Both the position numbers and the translations under genes were made by a program. Below, one piece after another: positions 1 through 10,401 of a stretch of DNA of 64,000 nucleotides; position 1 is the stretch's first letter; the number at the start of each line of letters is the position of its first letter. This DNA comes from Pseudomonas sp. efr-133-TYG-5 (GTDB taxonomy: Bacteria; Pseudomonadota; Gammaproteobacteria; Pseudomonadales; Pseudomonadaceae). The DNA lies in assembly GCF_030209175.1 (NCBI RefSeq), contig NZ_JARVSM010000002.1, forward strand, positions 1 through 64,000, in the 5' to 3' direction. The notes beneath the pieces are model-generated. The model did not search any database and was not told the origin of the DNA. It saw nothing but the letters and a program-made list of their open reading frames with translations.

Positions 1-38
1 GGGGCGAATTATAGACCTCTGGAATCTGCCGTCAACAG

Positions 39-662
39 TTAATTTCGCTTTTCTTGCAAAACCTTTCTCTTGCCCAGCAAACGCGGGATTCGACGGGCCA
101 CAGGAGGAATACGCAGGAGCATGAGAAAGGCACCTATAAAGGCATAAATTGCCCACTCCTTGAGATCCGCCCGTACGATCCACAGCATATGCAGCAATCC
201 CAGCCCAAGAATTGCGTAGACCAGTCGATGCAGCTTCTTCCAGCGCGTTCCCAATCGGCGCTGGCTATAACGATTGGACGTTACCGCCAATGCCAACAAA
301 CCCAGGAAGCCGAGCGTGCCGACAATGATATAGGGCCGCTTGCGCAACTCAACCCCCAGTTGCGACCAGTCGAAACCCAGGATGAAAGCCAGATAACTGC
401 TCAGGTGCAAAACCACATAAGCAAAACACCAAAGCCCCAGTTGCCGGCGCACGGCAATCCAACCCGCCCACCCTGTCAGCTTCTGCAAAGGTGTCATGCT
501 CAATGTGATCAGCAACAACACCAGCGTTCCGAGCCCGAGCCGGTCAACCAGCACCTTGCCGGGATCCGGCCCAAGTTGATCGGCGAAGGCCTGATAGAAC
601 CACAACAACGGCCAGATCGCCGCTGCGATGAAAACGCCCACACGCCAGAACGGATATCGCAT
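39..662 (-). CDS. msrQ: MsrQ, heme-binding membrane subunit of the MsrPQ methionine sulfoxide reductase
   Basis: Inner-membrane b-type cytochrome that passes electrons from the quinone pool or respiratory chain to periplasmic MsrP, which reduces oxidised methionine in envelope proteins. The 207-residue product has about six hydrophobic helices (near 8-26, 42-58, 75-97, 112-128, 146-164, 170-186). His86, His145 and His158 lie in or beside helices and are candidate heme ligands, as in the ferric-reductase-like family. Its ATG overlaps the msrP stop in a TGATG junction, so the two are translationally coupled. Length and order match the family. The gene ends 38 bases from the window edge, and I see no terminator in that stretch. 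Confidence 0.95.
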   Translation of the reverse strand: MRYPFWRVGVFIAAAIWPLLWFYQAFADQLGPDPGKVLVDRLGLGTLVLLLITLSMTPLQKLTGWAGWIAVRRQLGLWCFAYVVLHLSSYLAFILGFDWSQLGVELRKRPYIIVGTLGFLGLLALAVTSNRYSQRRLGTRWKKLHRLVYAILGLGLLHMLWIVRADLKEWAIYAFIGAFLMLLRIPPVARRIPRLLGKRKVLQEKRN

Positions 663-1675
663 CAGTAGTTCTTCCGCAGATCGAGCCCTGTATATAAAGA
701 AGCAACTTCATCGGCGTAGCCATTGAACATCTGCGTATCACGCACATTCGGCTTGAACAGACTGTTAGGCAGGCGCCGCTCACGCGCCTGGGTCCAGCGC
801 GGGTGATCGACTGTAGGATTGACGTTCGCATAGAAGCCGTACTCATCCGCCGCAATGCTTTGCCAAGTCGTCTTCGGCTGCTCACTGACCAGGCTGATGC
901 GGACAATGGACTTCACACTTTTGAAGCCATATTTCCAAGGCACGACCAAGCGCAATGGCGCGCCGTTCTGATTAGGCAGTTCCCGCCCGTACATGCCAAC
1001 CGCAAGGATGGCCAACGGATTCATCGCTTCGTCCAGGCGCAAGCCTTCTACATAGGGCCAGTCGATCAGGGCGAAACCGGAACGCTGCCCGGGCATGCTT
1101 TTGGGATCCTGCAGGGTTTCGAAGCGAATGTATTTGGCCTTGGAGGTCGGCTCGACCTGTTTCAGCAACGCAGAAACAGGAAAACCGATCCACGGAATGA
1201 CCATCGACCAGGCCTCGACACAGCGCAGACGATAAATACGCTCTTCCAACTGATACGGCTTCATGAAGTCTTCGAGGGCGTATCGCCCCGGCTTAGCCAC
1301 TTCGCCATCGATCACAACGCTCCACGGCTCGGTTTTCAGCGACCCGGCATTGGCCGCCGGATCGCCCTTGTCGGTACCGAACTCGTAGAAGTTGTTGTAA
1401 TGGGTCGCATCCTTGAACGGGGTGATGGCTTCGTCCTTGACGTTCACCGCCCCCCATTTAATGGAAGGAGATTTCTCGGCGAACCAGGCAGGCGCCCTCC
1501 CCGGCTCGACATCGGCATAACGTGCAGCTTCTTCAGCACTGGCCCAACGCGGCAAGCTGCTCACGGCCAGGCCAGCGGCGGTGGCACCGAGCAATTGGCG
1601 GCGGGAGAGATAAACGGATTCAGGCGTGACGTCCGACTCATGGCAGTCGGACGCTTTGGGGATTTTAATCAACAT
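662..1675 (-). CDS. msrP: MsrP, periplasmic molybdopterin-dependent methionine sulfoxide reductase, catalytic subunit
   Basis: Catalytic subunit that reduces methionine sulfoxide in periplasmic proteins. The 337-residue product starts [10 protein letters not shown]. An upstream in-frame codon exists, but this ATG gives the expected N terminus. A Tat signal (SRRQLLG at 24-30, then a hydrophobic stretch to ASA near 47) fits export after molybdopterin insertion in the cytoplasm. Cys152 in the RLRCVEAWS segment matches the conserved molybdenum-binding cysteine. msrQ follows with a one-base overlap. No neighbouring two-component or hypochlorite-response gene is visible, so induction cannot be inferred here. 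Confidence 0.95.
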   Translation of the reverse strand: MLIKIPKASDCHESDVTPESVYLSRRQLLGATAAGLAVSSLPRWASAEEAARYADVEPGRAPAWFAEKSPSIKWGAVNVKDEAITPFKDATHYNNFYEFGTDKGDPAANAGSLKTEPWSVVIDGEVAKPGRYALEDFMKPYQLEERIYRLRCVEAWSMVIPWIGFPVSALLKQVEPTSKAKYIRFETLQDPKSMPGQRSGFALIDWPYVEGLRLDEAMNPLAILAVGMYGRELPNQNGAPLRLVVPWKYGFKSVKSIVRISLVSEQPKTTWQSIAADEYGFYANVNPTVDHPRWTQARERRLPNSLFKPNVRDTQMFNGYADEVASLYTGLDLRKNY

Positions 1676-1738
1676 GGCAACTCCGCAGCTTTGGAGGACA
1701 GATGCACCCATAGACTGCGGAGTATGAGGGAAATTACA

Positions 1739-2596
1739 TCACTCGGCGTTTTTGTGGCGACGAAGATGCAACAGGTACTGCACGGGGCCAGAAGCTGCAT
1801 ACGCGAGGAACACCAGCAGCAGGATGCGCGGTGGATCGCTGAATACCACGGCGAACACCAGCACCACCGCAAGGATCGCGACAAACGGAACGCGCCCCTT
1901 CAAGTCCAGCTCCTTGAAGCTGTTGTACTTGATGTTGCTGACCATCAGCATGCCGGCAGCAGCCACCATCAGCGCGACCAGGAACGACATCTTCGAACCC
2001 TGGATCCCGTAGTCACTGAACGCCCAGACAATTCCCGCGACCACACCGGCGGCGGCCGGGCTGGCCAGACCGATGAAGTAACGCTTGTCCGCCGTACCGA
2101 CCTGGGTGTTGAACCGCGCCAGGCGCAGCGCCGCACCCGCCACATAGATGAAGGCGACCATCCAGCCCACCTTGCCCATGTCACCCAGTGCCCAGCCAAA
2201 TGCGAGCAATGCCGGGGCGACACCGAAGGCGACCATGTCCGACAGCGAGTCGTACTCGGCGCCGAATGCGCTCTGGGTGTTGGTCATGCGCGCTACGCGG
2301 CCGTCGAGGCCGTCGAGCACCATGGCCACGAAAATGGCGATCGCGGCGAAGGCGAAATACTTGCTCGCGTTGACTGCGTCCCCGGCACTCAAGGCAGCCT
2401 GGGCGCTCATCGAGTTGATGATGGAATAGAAGCCGGCGAACAGGTTCGCCGTGGTAAACAGATTCGGCAGAAGATAGATACCACGATGCCGGACTTTACG
2501 GCCTTCTGCGTCGTGCCCTTCTTCGATGTGTTCATCGATGGGCAGCAGGCTTTCGGCGTCAGGAGCCTGGTTCGGCTCTTCGGGACGTTCGCTCAT
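1739..2596 (-). CDS. pssA: CDP-diacylglycerol--serine O-phosphatidyltransferase
   Basis: Makes phosphatidylserine from CDP-diacylglycerol and L-serine, the step that leads to phosphatidylethanolamine. It is the membrane-bound CDP-alcohol phosphatidyltransferase type. The family motif is complete at residues 95-120: DGLDGRVAR, then G112, D116 and D120, supplying the metal-binding aspartates. About eight hydrophobic segments follow a charged 38-residue N-terminal tail. I chose the second ATG (2596) because the AAGG Shine-Dalgarno sits 8 bases before it but only 2 bases before the first ATG (2602). It lies downstream of ilvC, from which an intrinsic terminator separates it, so it needs its own promoter or readthrough. 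Confidence 0.93.
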   Translation of the reverse strand: MSERPEEPNQAPDAESLLPIDEHIEEGHDAEGRKVRHRGIYLLPNLFTTANLFAGFYSIINSMSAQAALSAGDAVNASKYFAFAAIAIFVAMVLDGLDGRVARMTNTQSAFGAEYDSLSDMVAFGVAPALLAFGWALGDMGKVGWMVAFIYVAGAALRLARFNTQVGTADKRYFIGLASPAAAGVVAGIVWAFSDYGIQGSKMSFLVALMVAAAGMLMVSNIKYNSFKELDLKGRVPFVAILAVVLVFAVVFSDPPRILLLVFLAYAASGPVQYLLHLRRHKNAE

Positions 2597-2696
2597 GGAC
2601 ATTACCTTGCAACGGGTTGGACAATTTCGACAGGTGTCTGGGACGACGGATCGGCCACAAACGATGCAGCTTTATACCAGAACCGTCGGTTCAAAC

Positions 2697-2727
2697 GAAA
2701 AAACGCGGCCAAGGCCGCGTTTTTTCA
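2697..2727 (-). terminator. Intrinsic terminator of ilvC
   Basis: The hairpin ACGCGGCC / GGCCGCGT (2703-2710 and 2713-2720) is flanked by an A run on one side and a T run on the other, so it could work in both directions. It lies just after the ilvC stop and ends the ilvIHC unit. Confidence 0.85.
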
Positions 2728-2743
2728 TACAAGGGACGACGAC

Positions 2744-3769
<1,026 letters not shown>

Positions 3770-3808
3770 CTATATATCCAGGCCGTTCAGGCCATTCGCT
3801 AATTTGAT

Positions 3809-4300
3809 TTAGATGCTGAGTACTTTGTCGCCGCGGGCGATGCCGGTGACGCCACTGCGGACGGTCTCCAGGATCGATGCGGTGCCGATGGACTGAATGA
3901 AGCTGTCGAGCTTGTCGCTGGTACCGGTCAATTGAACGGTATACACGCTGGCGCTGACGTCGACGATCTGTCCACGGTAGATATCGGTGGTGCGTTTGAT
4001 CTCGGCGCGCTGGGCGCCAGTGGCCTTGACCTTGACCAGCATCAGCTCGCGCTCGATGTGAGCGCTCTCCGACAGGTCCACCAGCTTGACCACTTCGATC
4101 AGCTTGTTCAGGTTTTTGGTGATCTGCTCGATGATTTCATCGTGGCCGACAGTGGTCAGCGTCAGACGCGACAGGGTCGGGTCTTCGGTAGGTGCCACGG
4201 TCAGGCTTTCGATGTTGTAGTTGCGCTGCGAGAACAGGCCGACTACGCGAGACAAAGCACCGGGTTCGTTTTCCAGAAGCAAGGAAATAATGTGCCGCAT
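3809..4300 (-). CDS. ilvH: Acetolactate synthase, small regulatory subunit
   Basis: Regulatory subunit that activates the large subunit and gives valine feedback sensitivity. The 163-residue product starts MRHIISLLLENEPGALSRVV, a standard N-terminal ACT domain, followed by the C-terminal small-subunit domain. An in-frame start ten codons upstream (4330) lies inside ilvI and is not needed, since 163 residues is the usual family length. Only two bases separate it from the ilvI stop, which implies translational coupling and matched subunit amounts. Confidence 0.96.
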   Translation of the reverse strand: MRHIISLLLENEPGALSRVVGLFSQRNYNIESLTVAPTEDPTLSRLTLTTVGHDEIIEQITKNLNKLIEVVKLVDLSESAHIERELMLVKVKATGAQRAEIKRTTDIYRGQIVDVSASVYTVQLTGTSDKLDSFIQSIGTASILETVRSGVTGIARGDKVLSI

Positions 4301-4302
4301 GA

Positions 4303-6027
4303 TTAGGTACGCTCCGTCTTGCTCAGCCACATATCGCGCATGGAGCCGTCTTTGATCTGCATCGGGTAGACGTGCTCGCTGGTGTCGACCGAAATATCGA
4401 GCACCACCAGGCGATCCTTCATGGCGAACGCTTCAGCCATCTTCGACTTCAAGTCTTTCGATTCGGTGATGCGTACGCCGACGTGGCCATAGGCCTCTGC
4501 CAGCTTGACGAAATCAGGCAGCGATTCCATGTACGAGTGCGAGTGACGGCTGCCGTAGCTCATGTCCTGCCACTGGCGAACCATGCCCAGCACACCGTTG
4601 TTGAGGATGACGATCTTCACCGGCAAACCGTATTGCAGGCAGGTCGACAGCTCCTGGATGTTCATCTGGATACTGCCCTCGCCGGTGACGCAGGCGACGT
4701 CAGCGTCAGGGAAGCTCAAGGCGATGCCCATCGCGGCCGGCAGGCCGAAGCCCATGGTGCCCAGGCCACCGGAGTTGATCCAGCGGTTTGGCTTGTTGAA
4801 CGTGTAGTACTGCGCCGCGAACATCTGGTGCTGGCCCACGTCGGAGGTCACATAGGCGTCGCCCTTGGTCACTTCGCACAGGGTTTCGATCACGGTCTGC
4901 GGCTTGATCTTGCTGCCGTCGCCCTTGTCGTAAGGGAACAGGCCGCGATCACCGCGCCATTCGTCGACCTGCTTCCACCAGCTGGCCACCGCGTCCTTGT
5001 TCGGGGTTTCGCCGATTTCCTTGAGGATCGCGACCATTTCGGTCAGGACGCTCTCGACCGGACCGACGATTGGCACGTCGGCCTTGATGGTCTTGGAGAT
5101 CGAAGCCGGGTCGATATCGATGTGAATGATCTTGGCATTCGGGCAGAACTTCGGCGCACCGTTGATGACGCGATCGTCGAAGCGCGCGCCAACCGCCAAA
5201 ATCACGTCGGCATGGTGCATCGCCAGGTTGGCGGTGAAACTGCCGTGCATGCCGAGCATGCCGATGAACTGACGGTCGGAGCCAGGATAACCGCCCAGGC
5301 CCATCAAGGTGTTGGTCACCGGCAGGTTGAGCATTCTGGCCAGTTCGGTCAGCGGCTCGGAGCCGTTGCCGAGGATCACGCCACCGCCCGAGTAGAGCAC
5401 CGGGCGCTTGGCCGCCAGGAGCATTTCCGCCGCCTTGCGGATTTGCCCGGAATGACCGCGAACGGCTGGGCTGTAGGAGCGCAGCTTGGCTTTTTTCGGG
5501 AAAACGTATTCGAACTTCTCGGCCGGATTGGTCATGTCTTTCGGGATATCGACCACGACCGGGCCCGGACGACCGGATTGCGCCAGGTAGAACGCCTTCT
5601 TCATGACTTCCGGGATTTCCGAAGCGTGCTTGATCATGAAGCTGTGCTTCACGATCGGCCGGGAGATACCGATCATGTCGGTTTCCTGGAACGCGTCGGT
5701 GCCGACCATGGTGCTTGGCACCTGACCGGAAATGATCACCATTGGAATCGAGTCCATATAGGCGGTGGCGATACCGGTGATGGCGTTTGTGGCGCCTGGA
5801 CCGGAAGTCACCAAGACCACGCCGGCTTTACCGGTGGCACGGGCATAGCCGTCAGCCATATGGGTAGCCGCTTGTTCGTGACGAACCAGGATGTGGGTCA
5901 CTTCCGGTTCTTTGAACAGGGCATCGTAAACATGAAGGAGAGCACCACCCGGGTACCCGTAGATATATTTGACGCCTTCGTCACGCAAGAAGCGGACGAG
6001 CATCTCACCGCCAGATAAAAGCTCCAC
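4303..6027 (-). CDS. ilvI: Acetolactate synthase, large catalytic subunit (GTG start)
   Basis: Thiamine-diphosphate enzyme that condenses two pyruvates, or pyruvate with 2-ketobutyrate, as the first common step of branched-chain amino acid synthesis. Motifs seen: Glu51 in RHEQAA (activates the cofactor) and the ThDP/Mg2+ motif beginning GEGSIQMN and ending LNN. I place the start at GTG 6027, giving 574 residues, the usual length. An upstream in-frame GTG at 6036 overlaps the Shine-Dalgarno and cannot use it. ilvH follows after two bases. A long untranslated region precedes the gene (see the leader entry). Confidence 0.95.
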   Translation of the reverse strand: MELLSGGEMLVRFLRDEGVKYIYGYPGGALLHVYDALFKEPEVTHILVRHEQAATHMADGYARATGKAGVVLVTSGPGATNAITGIATAYMDSIPMVIISGQVPSTMVGTDAFQETDMIGISRPIVKHSFMIKHASEIPEVMKKAFYLAQSGRPGPVVVDIPKDMTNPAEKFEYVFPKKAKLRSYSPAVRGHSGQIRKAAEMLLAAKRPVLYSGGGVILGNGSEPLTELARMLNLPVTNTLMGLGGYPGSDRQFIGMLGMHGSFTANLAMHHADVILAVGARFDDRVINGAPKFCPNAKIIHIDIDPASISKTIKADVPIVGPVESVLTEMVAILKEIGETPNKDAVASWWKQVDEWRGDRGLFPYDKGDGSKIKPQTVIETLCEVTKGDAYVTSDVGQHQMFAAQYYTFNKPNRWINSGGLGTMGFGLPAAMGIALSFPDADVACVTGEGSIQMNIQELSTCLQYGLPVKIVILNNGVLGMVRQWQDMSYGSRHSHSYMESLPDFVKLAEAYGHVGVRITESKDLKSKMAEAFAMKDRLVVLDISVDTSEHVYPMQIKDGSMRDMWLSKTERT

Positions 6028-6033
6028 GTTGTT

Positions 6034-6040
6034 CACCTCT
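6034..6040 (-). promoter_or_regulatory. Ribosome binding site that sets the ilvI start
   Basis: On the minus strand AGAGGTG ends six bases before GTG 6027. The alternative GTG at 6036 is part of this site, which excludes it as a start. Confidence 0.7.
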
Positions 6041-6427
6041 AAAACGCCAGAATACCGCCCACGAAAAACGGGACGGGTCTTAATAGGTTTACTTCTCGGC
6101 AGAGCATGAGCGACGGTGGTCGCCGACTACGTCAGCACTGACTGAGCAAGTATTGGGATCGTCCCAAGTGTTGCGGGCCTTTCCCACCCAGCGCGAGGTA
6201 ACGCGTTGCGGGTGTAACAGGTCGGCGCGGATGTGCGCCTCATGATCTGCCGAGTGGGTCTGCTTCTGGCAGTCCCTCTACAGCGGACTTTGGATTCTTC
6301 TGTTTCGCCCTCTGCAAGTCAAGCCGTCTATGTGCTTAATTGTGGGTAAGCACATGAGAACGCAAGAAAAAACCCGGAAAGAGCTACTCTGTTAGCTTCA
6401 ATTGCGCAATTTTGCCAAGGAATCAGC
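6041..6427. other. 387-base divergent intergenic region, with probable ilvI leader
   Basis: This region separates minus-strand ilvI from the plus-strand DUF4124 gene. On the ilvI strand I see small hairpins, including TTGGGA / TCCCAA at 6153-6167 and a GC-rich imperfect one near 6050-6075 just before the ribosome binding site. There is also a 38-codon reading frame (6243 to 6127) ending T-I-P-I-L-A-Q-S-V-L-T, but with a poor Shine-Dalgarno. No strong sigma70 promoter stands out on either strand. Its length suggests leader-mediated control of ilvI, which is inference only. Confidence 0.4.
6330..6355. repeat. Perfect inverted repeat between divergent genes
   Basis: ATGTGCTTA (6330-6338) and TAAGCACAT (6347-6355) are exact reverse complements around an 8-base spacer. 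With no T run after either arm it does not look like a terminator. Its place between two divergent genes fits an operator, but no regulator can be named. Confidence 0.5.
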
Positions 6428-6844
6428 ATGCGAACGCTCCTGCTCACTCTGCTGATCGGCCTCAGCCCCTGGTGCATGGCCGCTCAGATCTACAAATGGG
6501 TCGACGCCCAGGGCGTCACTCATTTCGATGCACAGCCACCACCCGGTCAGCCCTCCACCACCGTGCATACCCCGCCCGCACCCACGGCGAAACCGTCGGC
6601 CATGCCCGGCAGCGGTCCGATTGGCGATCAGAAGGCTATCGATAGCAACGTGAAAAAGCAGGTCGCCGAGCAACAGGCTCAGCTGCAGAAGTTCTGCACA
6701 CAGGCGCGCACGAACCTGGCGCAGTTGCAGAACAACCCGCGTCTGCGCGAGGAAGTGGAGGGAGAAACGCGGCGCTTGAGCGATACGCAACGTCAGGAGC
6801 GCATCGCCGAAGCGCAGAAACAGATCGCGGAAAACTGCCAGTAA
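6428..6844 (+). CDS. DUF4124 domain-containing exported protein
   Basis: A 138-residue product with a signal peptide (hydrophobic 3-17, likely cleavage after CMAA near 20). The DUF4124 core follows, QIYKWVDAQGVTHFDAQPPP, a short beta-rich module common in exported proteobacterial proteins. After a Pro/Thr linker (about 40-70), the C-terminal half is charged and Gln-rich and probably a coiled coil. AAGGAATC lies ahead of the ATG. Function is unknown; the convergent neighbour is the yqcC-like gene. Confidence 0.8.
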   Translation: MRTLLLTLLIGLSPWCMAAQIYKWVDAQGVTHFDAQPPPGQPSTTVHTPPAPTAKPSAMPGSGPIGDQKAIDSNVKKQVAEQQAQLQKFCTQARTNLAQLQNNPRLREEVEGETRRLSDTQRQERIAEAQKQIAENCQ

Positions 6845-6861
6845 CGCCGGCAGTCTTCGCT

Positions 6862-7197
6862 TCAGCGGGTTGCGGCGATCAGCAGGTCGAACTCTTTGAG
6901 CAACGCCTGCAACCTGCGGTCGCGGCCCTGCACGTCGCGGGAGGCAAAGACCATTTCGGCCATTTCCTGGATGCCCGACGCGTTCGGCAGTGGCAGATCC
7001 TGCTCGAGGATGAATTTCATCTTCGGCAGGAAGATCCATTGCAGCCATTGCTCGAACTCGAGGGTATCGACCGAGAACGGCTCGACGCTGCTCAAGGCTT
7101 CGGCGGACGGCTCGACGGCGTCCCACCAGCCTTGCGTGCGCAGCTCAGACTCGATCAACAGCAACTGATCGGCGATTTGCGGGAAACGGGCATCCAT
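6862..7197 (-). CDS. YqcC family protein
   Basis: A small, soluble, mostly helical protein of 111 residues that matches the YqcC family (E. coli yqcC lies beside truC). Its role is not established. I used the ATG at 7197 because it overlaps the stop of the upstream lipoprotein gene (TGATG). Longer in-frame starts lie inside that gene and add a low-complexity arginine-rich tail. The Trp-rich segment WLQWIFLPKM near 55-64 is typical of the family. It is probably translated together with the lipoprotein. Confidence 0.75.
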   Translation of the reverse strand: MDARFPQIADQLLLIESELRTQGWWDAVEPSAEALSSVEPFSVDTLEFEQWLQWIFLPKMKFILEQDLPLPNASGIQEMAEMVFASRDVQGRDRRLQALLKEFDLLIAATR

Positions 7198-7943
7198 CAC
7201 AGCGCAACCTTGGCCTTCTGACGAGCCAGGGCGGCGCCGGCGGAGTCGCCCTGTTTCTCGCGTGCCTGGGCAATCAGTTCCCACAGGTTAGCCTGCAGGT
7301 CCGGGCGACCGTTGGCCATGGTCAGCGCGCGGCGGGCGAACTGCTCGGCCTGCGGTGCATCGCCCTGGGCCATGCGCACCTGCGCCAGGCGGTACAGCAC
7401 TTGCGGCTCACGGGGGGCCACGCGCTGGGCGCGCTCGAGACTGGAAGAGGCGCCGTTGAGGTCACCACCCGCCTGTTGCTGCTGGGCGGTGGTCAGCAGT
7501 GCGAGCACCGGACCGTCGAGTTGTTCATCGGCAGACAGGCCGCCGCTGCTGGCCGACGGAATGCCGCTCGGCGTCGACGGCATGCTGTAGCTGCCGGTAT
7601 TGATCGGTGCCGAATCGACTGGCGCCGGGTTGTAAGGTCCCGGCGTGATCGGGCCGGACGAAACCGGACCCGGGGTGATCGGCGAAGTGCTGATCGGCGT
7701 CGAAGTGCTGGCGCCACCCGGCACCATCACCACCACACCGGTATCACCCTGCGGAATGGCTTGCGTCTGGCCCTGCGCGGGGCGCTTGACCGTTGTCTGG
7801 CGGAAGCCGCCATTGGCGGAGATGCGCTCGCTGTTGGACACCGCCGTCCCGGAATCCACGACCGGGATCGAGCCACGTTGTACGGTGGAGCAGCCACTGA
7901 GCAAAGCCACGGCGGTCACCGCTGGAATCAACCACTTGTTCAC
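7197..7943 (-). CDS. Tetratricopeptide-repeat lipoprotein
   Basis: A 248-residue exported lipoprotein. The lipobox LLSGC places the lipidated cysteine at 18. Residues 65-135 are a Pro/Ser/Thr-rich linker with short TPGP- and SAPI-like repeats. From about 145 to the C terminus there are helix pairs of TPR type (VLYRLAQVRMAQGDAPQAEQ). It lies directly downstream of mrcB (16 bases) and just upstream of the yqcC-like gene. That position recalls the outer-membrane lipoproteins that activate class A PBPs (LpoB in enterics, a different LpoP type in Pseudomonas). TPR-type LpoP next to mrcB is known in Pseudomonas, so an activator role is plausible but inferred. Confidence 0.75.
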   Translation of the reverse strand: MNKWLIPAVTAVALLSGCSTVQRGSIPVVDSGTAVSNSERISANGGFRQTTVKRPAQGQTQAIPQGDTGVVVMVPGGASTSTPISTSPITPGPVSSGPITPGPYNPAPVDSAPINTGSYSMPSTPSGIPSASSGGLSADEQLDGPVLALLTTAQQQQAGGDLNGASSSLERAQRVAPREPQVLYRLAQVRMAQGDAPQAEQFARRALTMANGRPDLQANLWELIAQAREKQGDSAGAALARQKAKVAL

Positions 7944-7959
7944 TTGAAACCCTCTTTGC

Positions 7960-10284
7960 TTAATTCATCCAGCCCTTGACCCAATCCATCACCGACTCGC
8001 CGGAAGCAGGCGTCTCGCTCGCACACGCGGCGCCGGGTGGTGGTTCGCTGCCGCGAATATACGGCATCTGCACCGCGCCCGGACAGTTGGCATCCGAGCC
8101 CTGCCCTGTACGCGAATCGACCCAGGCCTGCACCACGTTGTCCGGCTGCGGCATGTCCAGCGGCAGCGGGTCGGCCTTGCGCATGAAACTGGTCCAGACC
8201 TGCAACGCACCGGTGGCACCGGTGAACGGGGTCTTGCCGTTGTCGTCGCGACCGAGCCAGACCACCGCCAGCAGATCCTGGCTGAAACCGGCGAACCAGC
8301 TGTCACGGGAATCGTTACTGGTACCGGTCTTGCCGGCGAGCGTCAGGGTCTTGGGCAAGACGTTGTAGACCGAACTGCCGGTACCTTCACGCATCACCCG
8401 CTGCATGGCGTTCTGGATCAGGTAGATCGAGGCCGGATCGAAACGTTGCTCGATCTGGAACGGATAACGCTTGAGCGGCTCGCCCTCGGCGGTCAGCACG
8501 CTGCGAATGCCGCGCATCGGCGTATTGAAGCCGCCATTGGCCAGGGTCTGGTACATGGTTGCCACTTCGATCGGGGTCATGCCACCGGCGCCCAGCAGCA
8601 TCGACGGGAACGCCGGAAACTCGCGATTCACGCCCAGGCGGCCGAGGGTCTTGAGCACGTTCGGCACGCCCACCGCCAGGCCAAGGCGCGAAGTCGACAG
8701 GTTGTAGGAATGCGCCAGGCCCTGATAAAGGAACACCGTGCCATGGGAGCGGCGATCGTAGTTCTGCGGCTTCCACACCTGACCGTCCGCGCCTTTGACC
8801 GCCAGCGGTTCGTCCGACAGCCAACTGGTCAGGGTGTACTGGCTCGGTTTCTCCAGCGCGGTCAGGTACACCGCCGGCTTGATCAGCGAGCCGATCGGCC
8901 GCACCGCGTCCAGCGCCCGGTTGAAACCGGCGAAACTGGCCTGACGACTGCCGATCATCGCCTGGACTTCGCCGGTTTCCGGGTTGGTCACGACCATCGC
9001 CGCTTCCACATCGTCGGAACCCTTGCGCCCGGCCAGGCGTTTGAAGGTGTCGTTGACCGACGCTTCGGCCTTCATCTGCAGGATCGGGTCGAAACTGGTG
9101 AAGATGCGCAGGCCTTCTTCGGTCAAGTCTTCGTCGCGGTAGTCTTCGCGCAACTGGCGCTTGACCAGATCGATGAAGCCGGGGAACGAGCTGTCGGCAA
9201 GCTTGCCGCGCGTGGTCACGCCCAGCGGCATTTTCTTCGCGGCCTCGACCTGTTCGGCAGTCGCCACGCCTTGCTGCTCCAGGACATCGAGCACCAGGTT
9301 GCGCCGCTCCAGCGCCCGTTCCGGATTGCGCCGCGGGTTGTAGTAGGACGGGCCCTTGACCATGCCCACCAGCAGCGCGACCTGATGCAGCTTCAGCTCG
9401 GACAATGGCTGGCCGAAGAAGAACTGGCTGGCCAGACCGAAACCGTGCACCGCACGCTGACCGTCCTGACCGACGAAGACTTCGTTGAGGTAAGCCTCGA
9501 GAATCTCCTTCTTGTCGTAATGCAGCTCCAGCAGCATCGCCATCATCGCTTCGGTGAGCTTGCGGGTCAGGCTGCGTTCGTTGGTCAGATAGAAGTTTTT
9601 CACCAACTGCTGGGTCAGCGTACTGCCGCCCTGGGTCATCTTGCCGCCAGAGGTGTTGACCCAGATCGCCCGGGCAATCGACTTCGGCGACACGCCCCAG
9701 TGGCTGTAGAAGTCGCGGTCTTCCACGGCGACCAGGGTTTCCAGCAGATACGGCGGCACCTGGTCGAGCTTGATCAGGATCCGGTCTTCGAGGTTTTTCG
9801 GGTAGATGCCACCGATCAGCAGCGGCTCGAGGCGCACCACCGACAGCTTCGCGCCGTTGCTGCCGGCCAGCTCGGCCACGTAGTCACCGGAAAAGCGCAC
9901 GCGTACCGGCTGCGGTTTTTCCAGGCCTTCATAGAACTGGAAGCCACGGGTATTGAGGTCGACCGTGTTGCCGTTGACCGCGGCCGCGCCGGGGCCGTTG
10001 CTCACGGCTTCGCGGCGATAGCCGAGGGCATCGAGTTCGGTGAGGAAATCGTCCTTGCTCAGCTTCTGTCCGACGAACAGCTCGAGCGGCCGCGCGTACA
10101 CCTTGGCCGGGATGGTCCAGCGCTTGCCGGAGAACTTCTCCTGCACCACGGCATCGAGGTACACGGCGAAGCCGGCCAGCACGACAAGGCCGACCAGGCT
10201 GAGTTTAAGGGCCCAGCCCAGCCATGGGCGCAGGCCCTGGGAAGGTGGTTTTTTCTTGGTACGGGGAGATCGAGTACGAGTCAT
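7960..10284 (-). CDS. mrcB: Penicillin-binding protein 1B, bifunctional transglycosylase/transpeptidase
   Basis: Class A PBP that polymerises lipid II into glycan strands and cross-links the peptides. It is 774 residues long, with a basic cytoplasmic tail and one membrane anchor at about 23-43. A UB2H-like region follows, then the GT51 domain with catalytic Glu188 in AVEDRDFYSHWG. The transpeptidase domain has Ser466 in SLIK, an SYN motif near 526 and KTG at 652-654. All catalytic motifs are intact. Start MTRTRSPRTK gives a normal PBP1b length. The downstream lipoprotein gene is a candidate activator. Confidence 0.96.
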   Translation of the reverse strand: MTRTRSPRTKKKPPSQGLRPWLGWALKLSLVGLVVLAGFAVYLDAVVQEKFSGKRWTIPAKVYARPLELFVGQKLSKDDFLTELDALGYRREAVSNGPGAAAVNGNTVDLNTRGFQFYEGLEKPQPVRVRFSGDYVAELAGSNGAKLSVVRLEPLLIGGIYPKNLEDRILIKLDQVPPYLLETLVAVEDRDFYSHWGVSPKSIARAIWVNTSGGKMTQGGSTLTQQLVKNFYLTNERSLTRKLTEAMMAMLLELHYDKKEILEAYLNEVFVGQDGQRAVHGFGLASQFFFGQPLSELKLHQVALLVGMVKGPSYYNPRRNPERALERRNLVLDVLEQQGVATAEQVEAAKKMPLGVTTRGKLADSSFPGFIDLVKRQLREDYRDEDLTEEGLRIFTSFDPILQMKAEASVNDTFKRLAGRKGSDDVEAAMVVTNPETGEVQAMIGSRQASFAGFNRALDAVRPIGSLIKPAVYLTALEKPSQYTLTSWLSDEPLAVKGADGQVWKPQNYDRRSHGTVFLYQGLAHSYNLSTSRLGLAVGVPNVLKTLGRLGVNREFPAFPSMLLGAGGMTPIEVATMYQTLANGGFNTPMRGIRSVLTAEGEPLKRYPFQIEQRFDPASIYLIQNAMQRVMREGTGSSVYNVLPKTLTLAGKTGTSNDSRDSWFAGFSQDLLAVVWLGRDDNGKTPFTGATGALQVWTSFMRKADPLPLDMPQPDNVVQAWVDSRTGQGSDANCPGAVQMPYIRGSEPPPGAACASETPASGESVMDWVKGWMN

Positions 10285-10401
10285 GGCGGCGGATTATACG
10301 CACTTTATTCATCCTCAACAGGCACGCGCCGAGGTTTGCGTCGGGCTGGCGAGCGGCCATAATGACGACCTTGAATTTCCCCCGTCTCTGAAGGATCGCC
10401 C

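Noticed and set aside
8446..10362. A 638-codon plus-strand frame opposite mrcB
   Set aside because: Antisense shadow without motifs.
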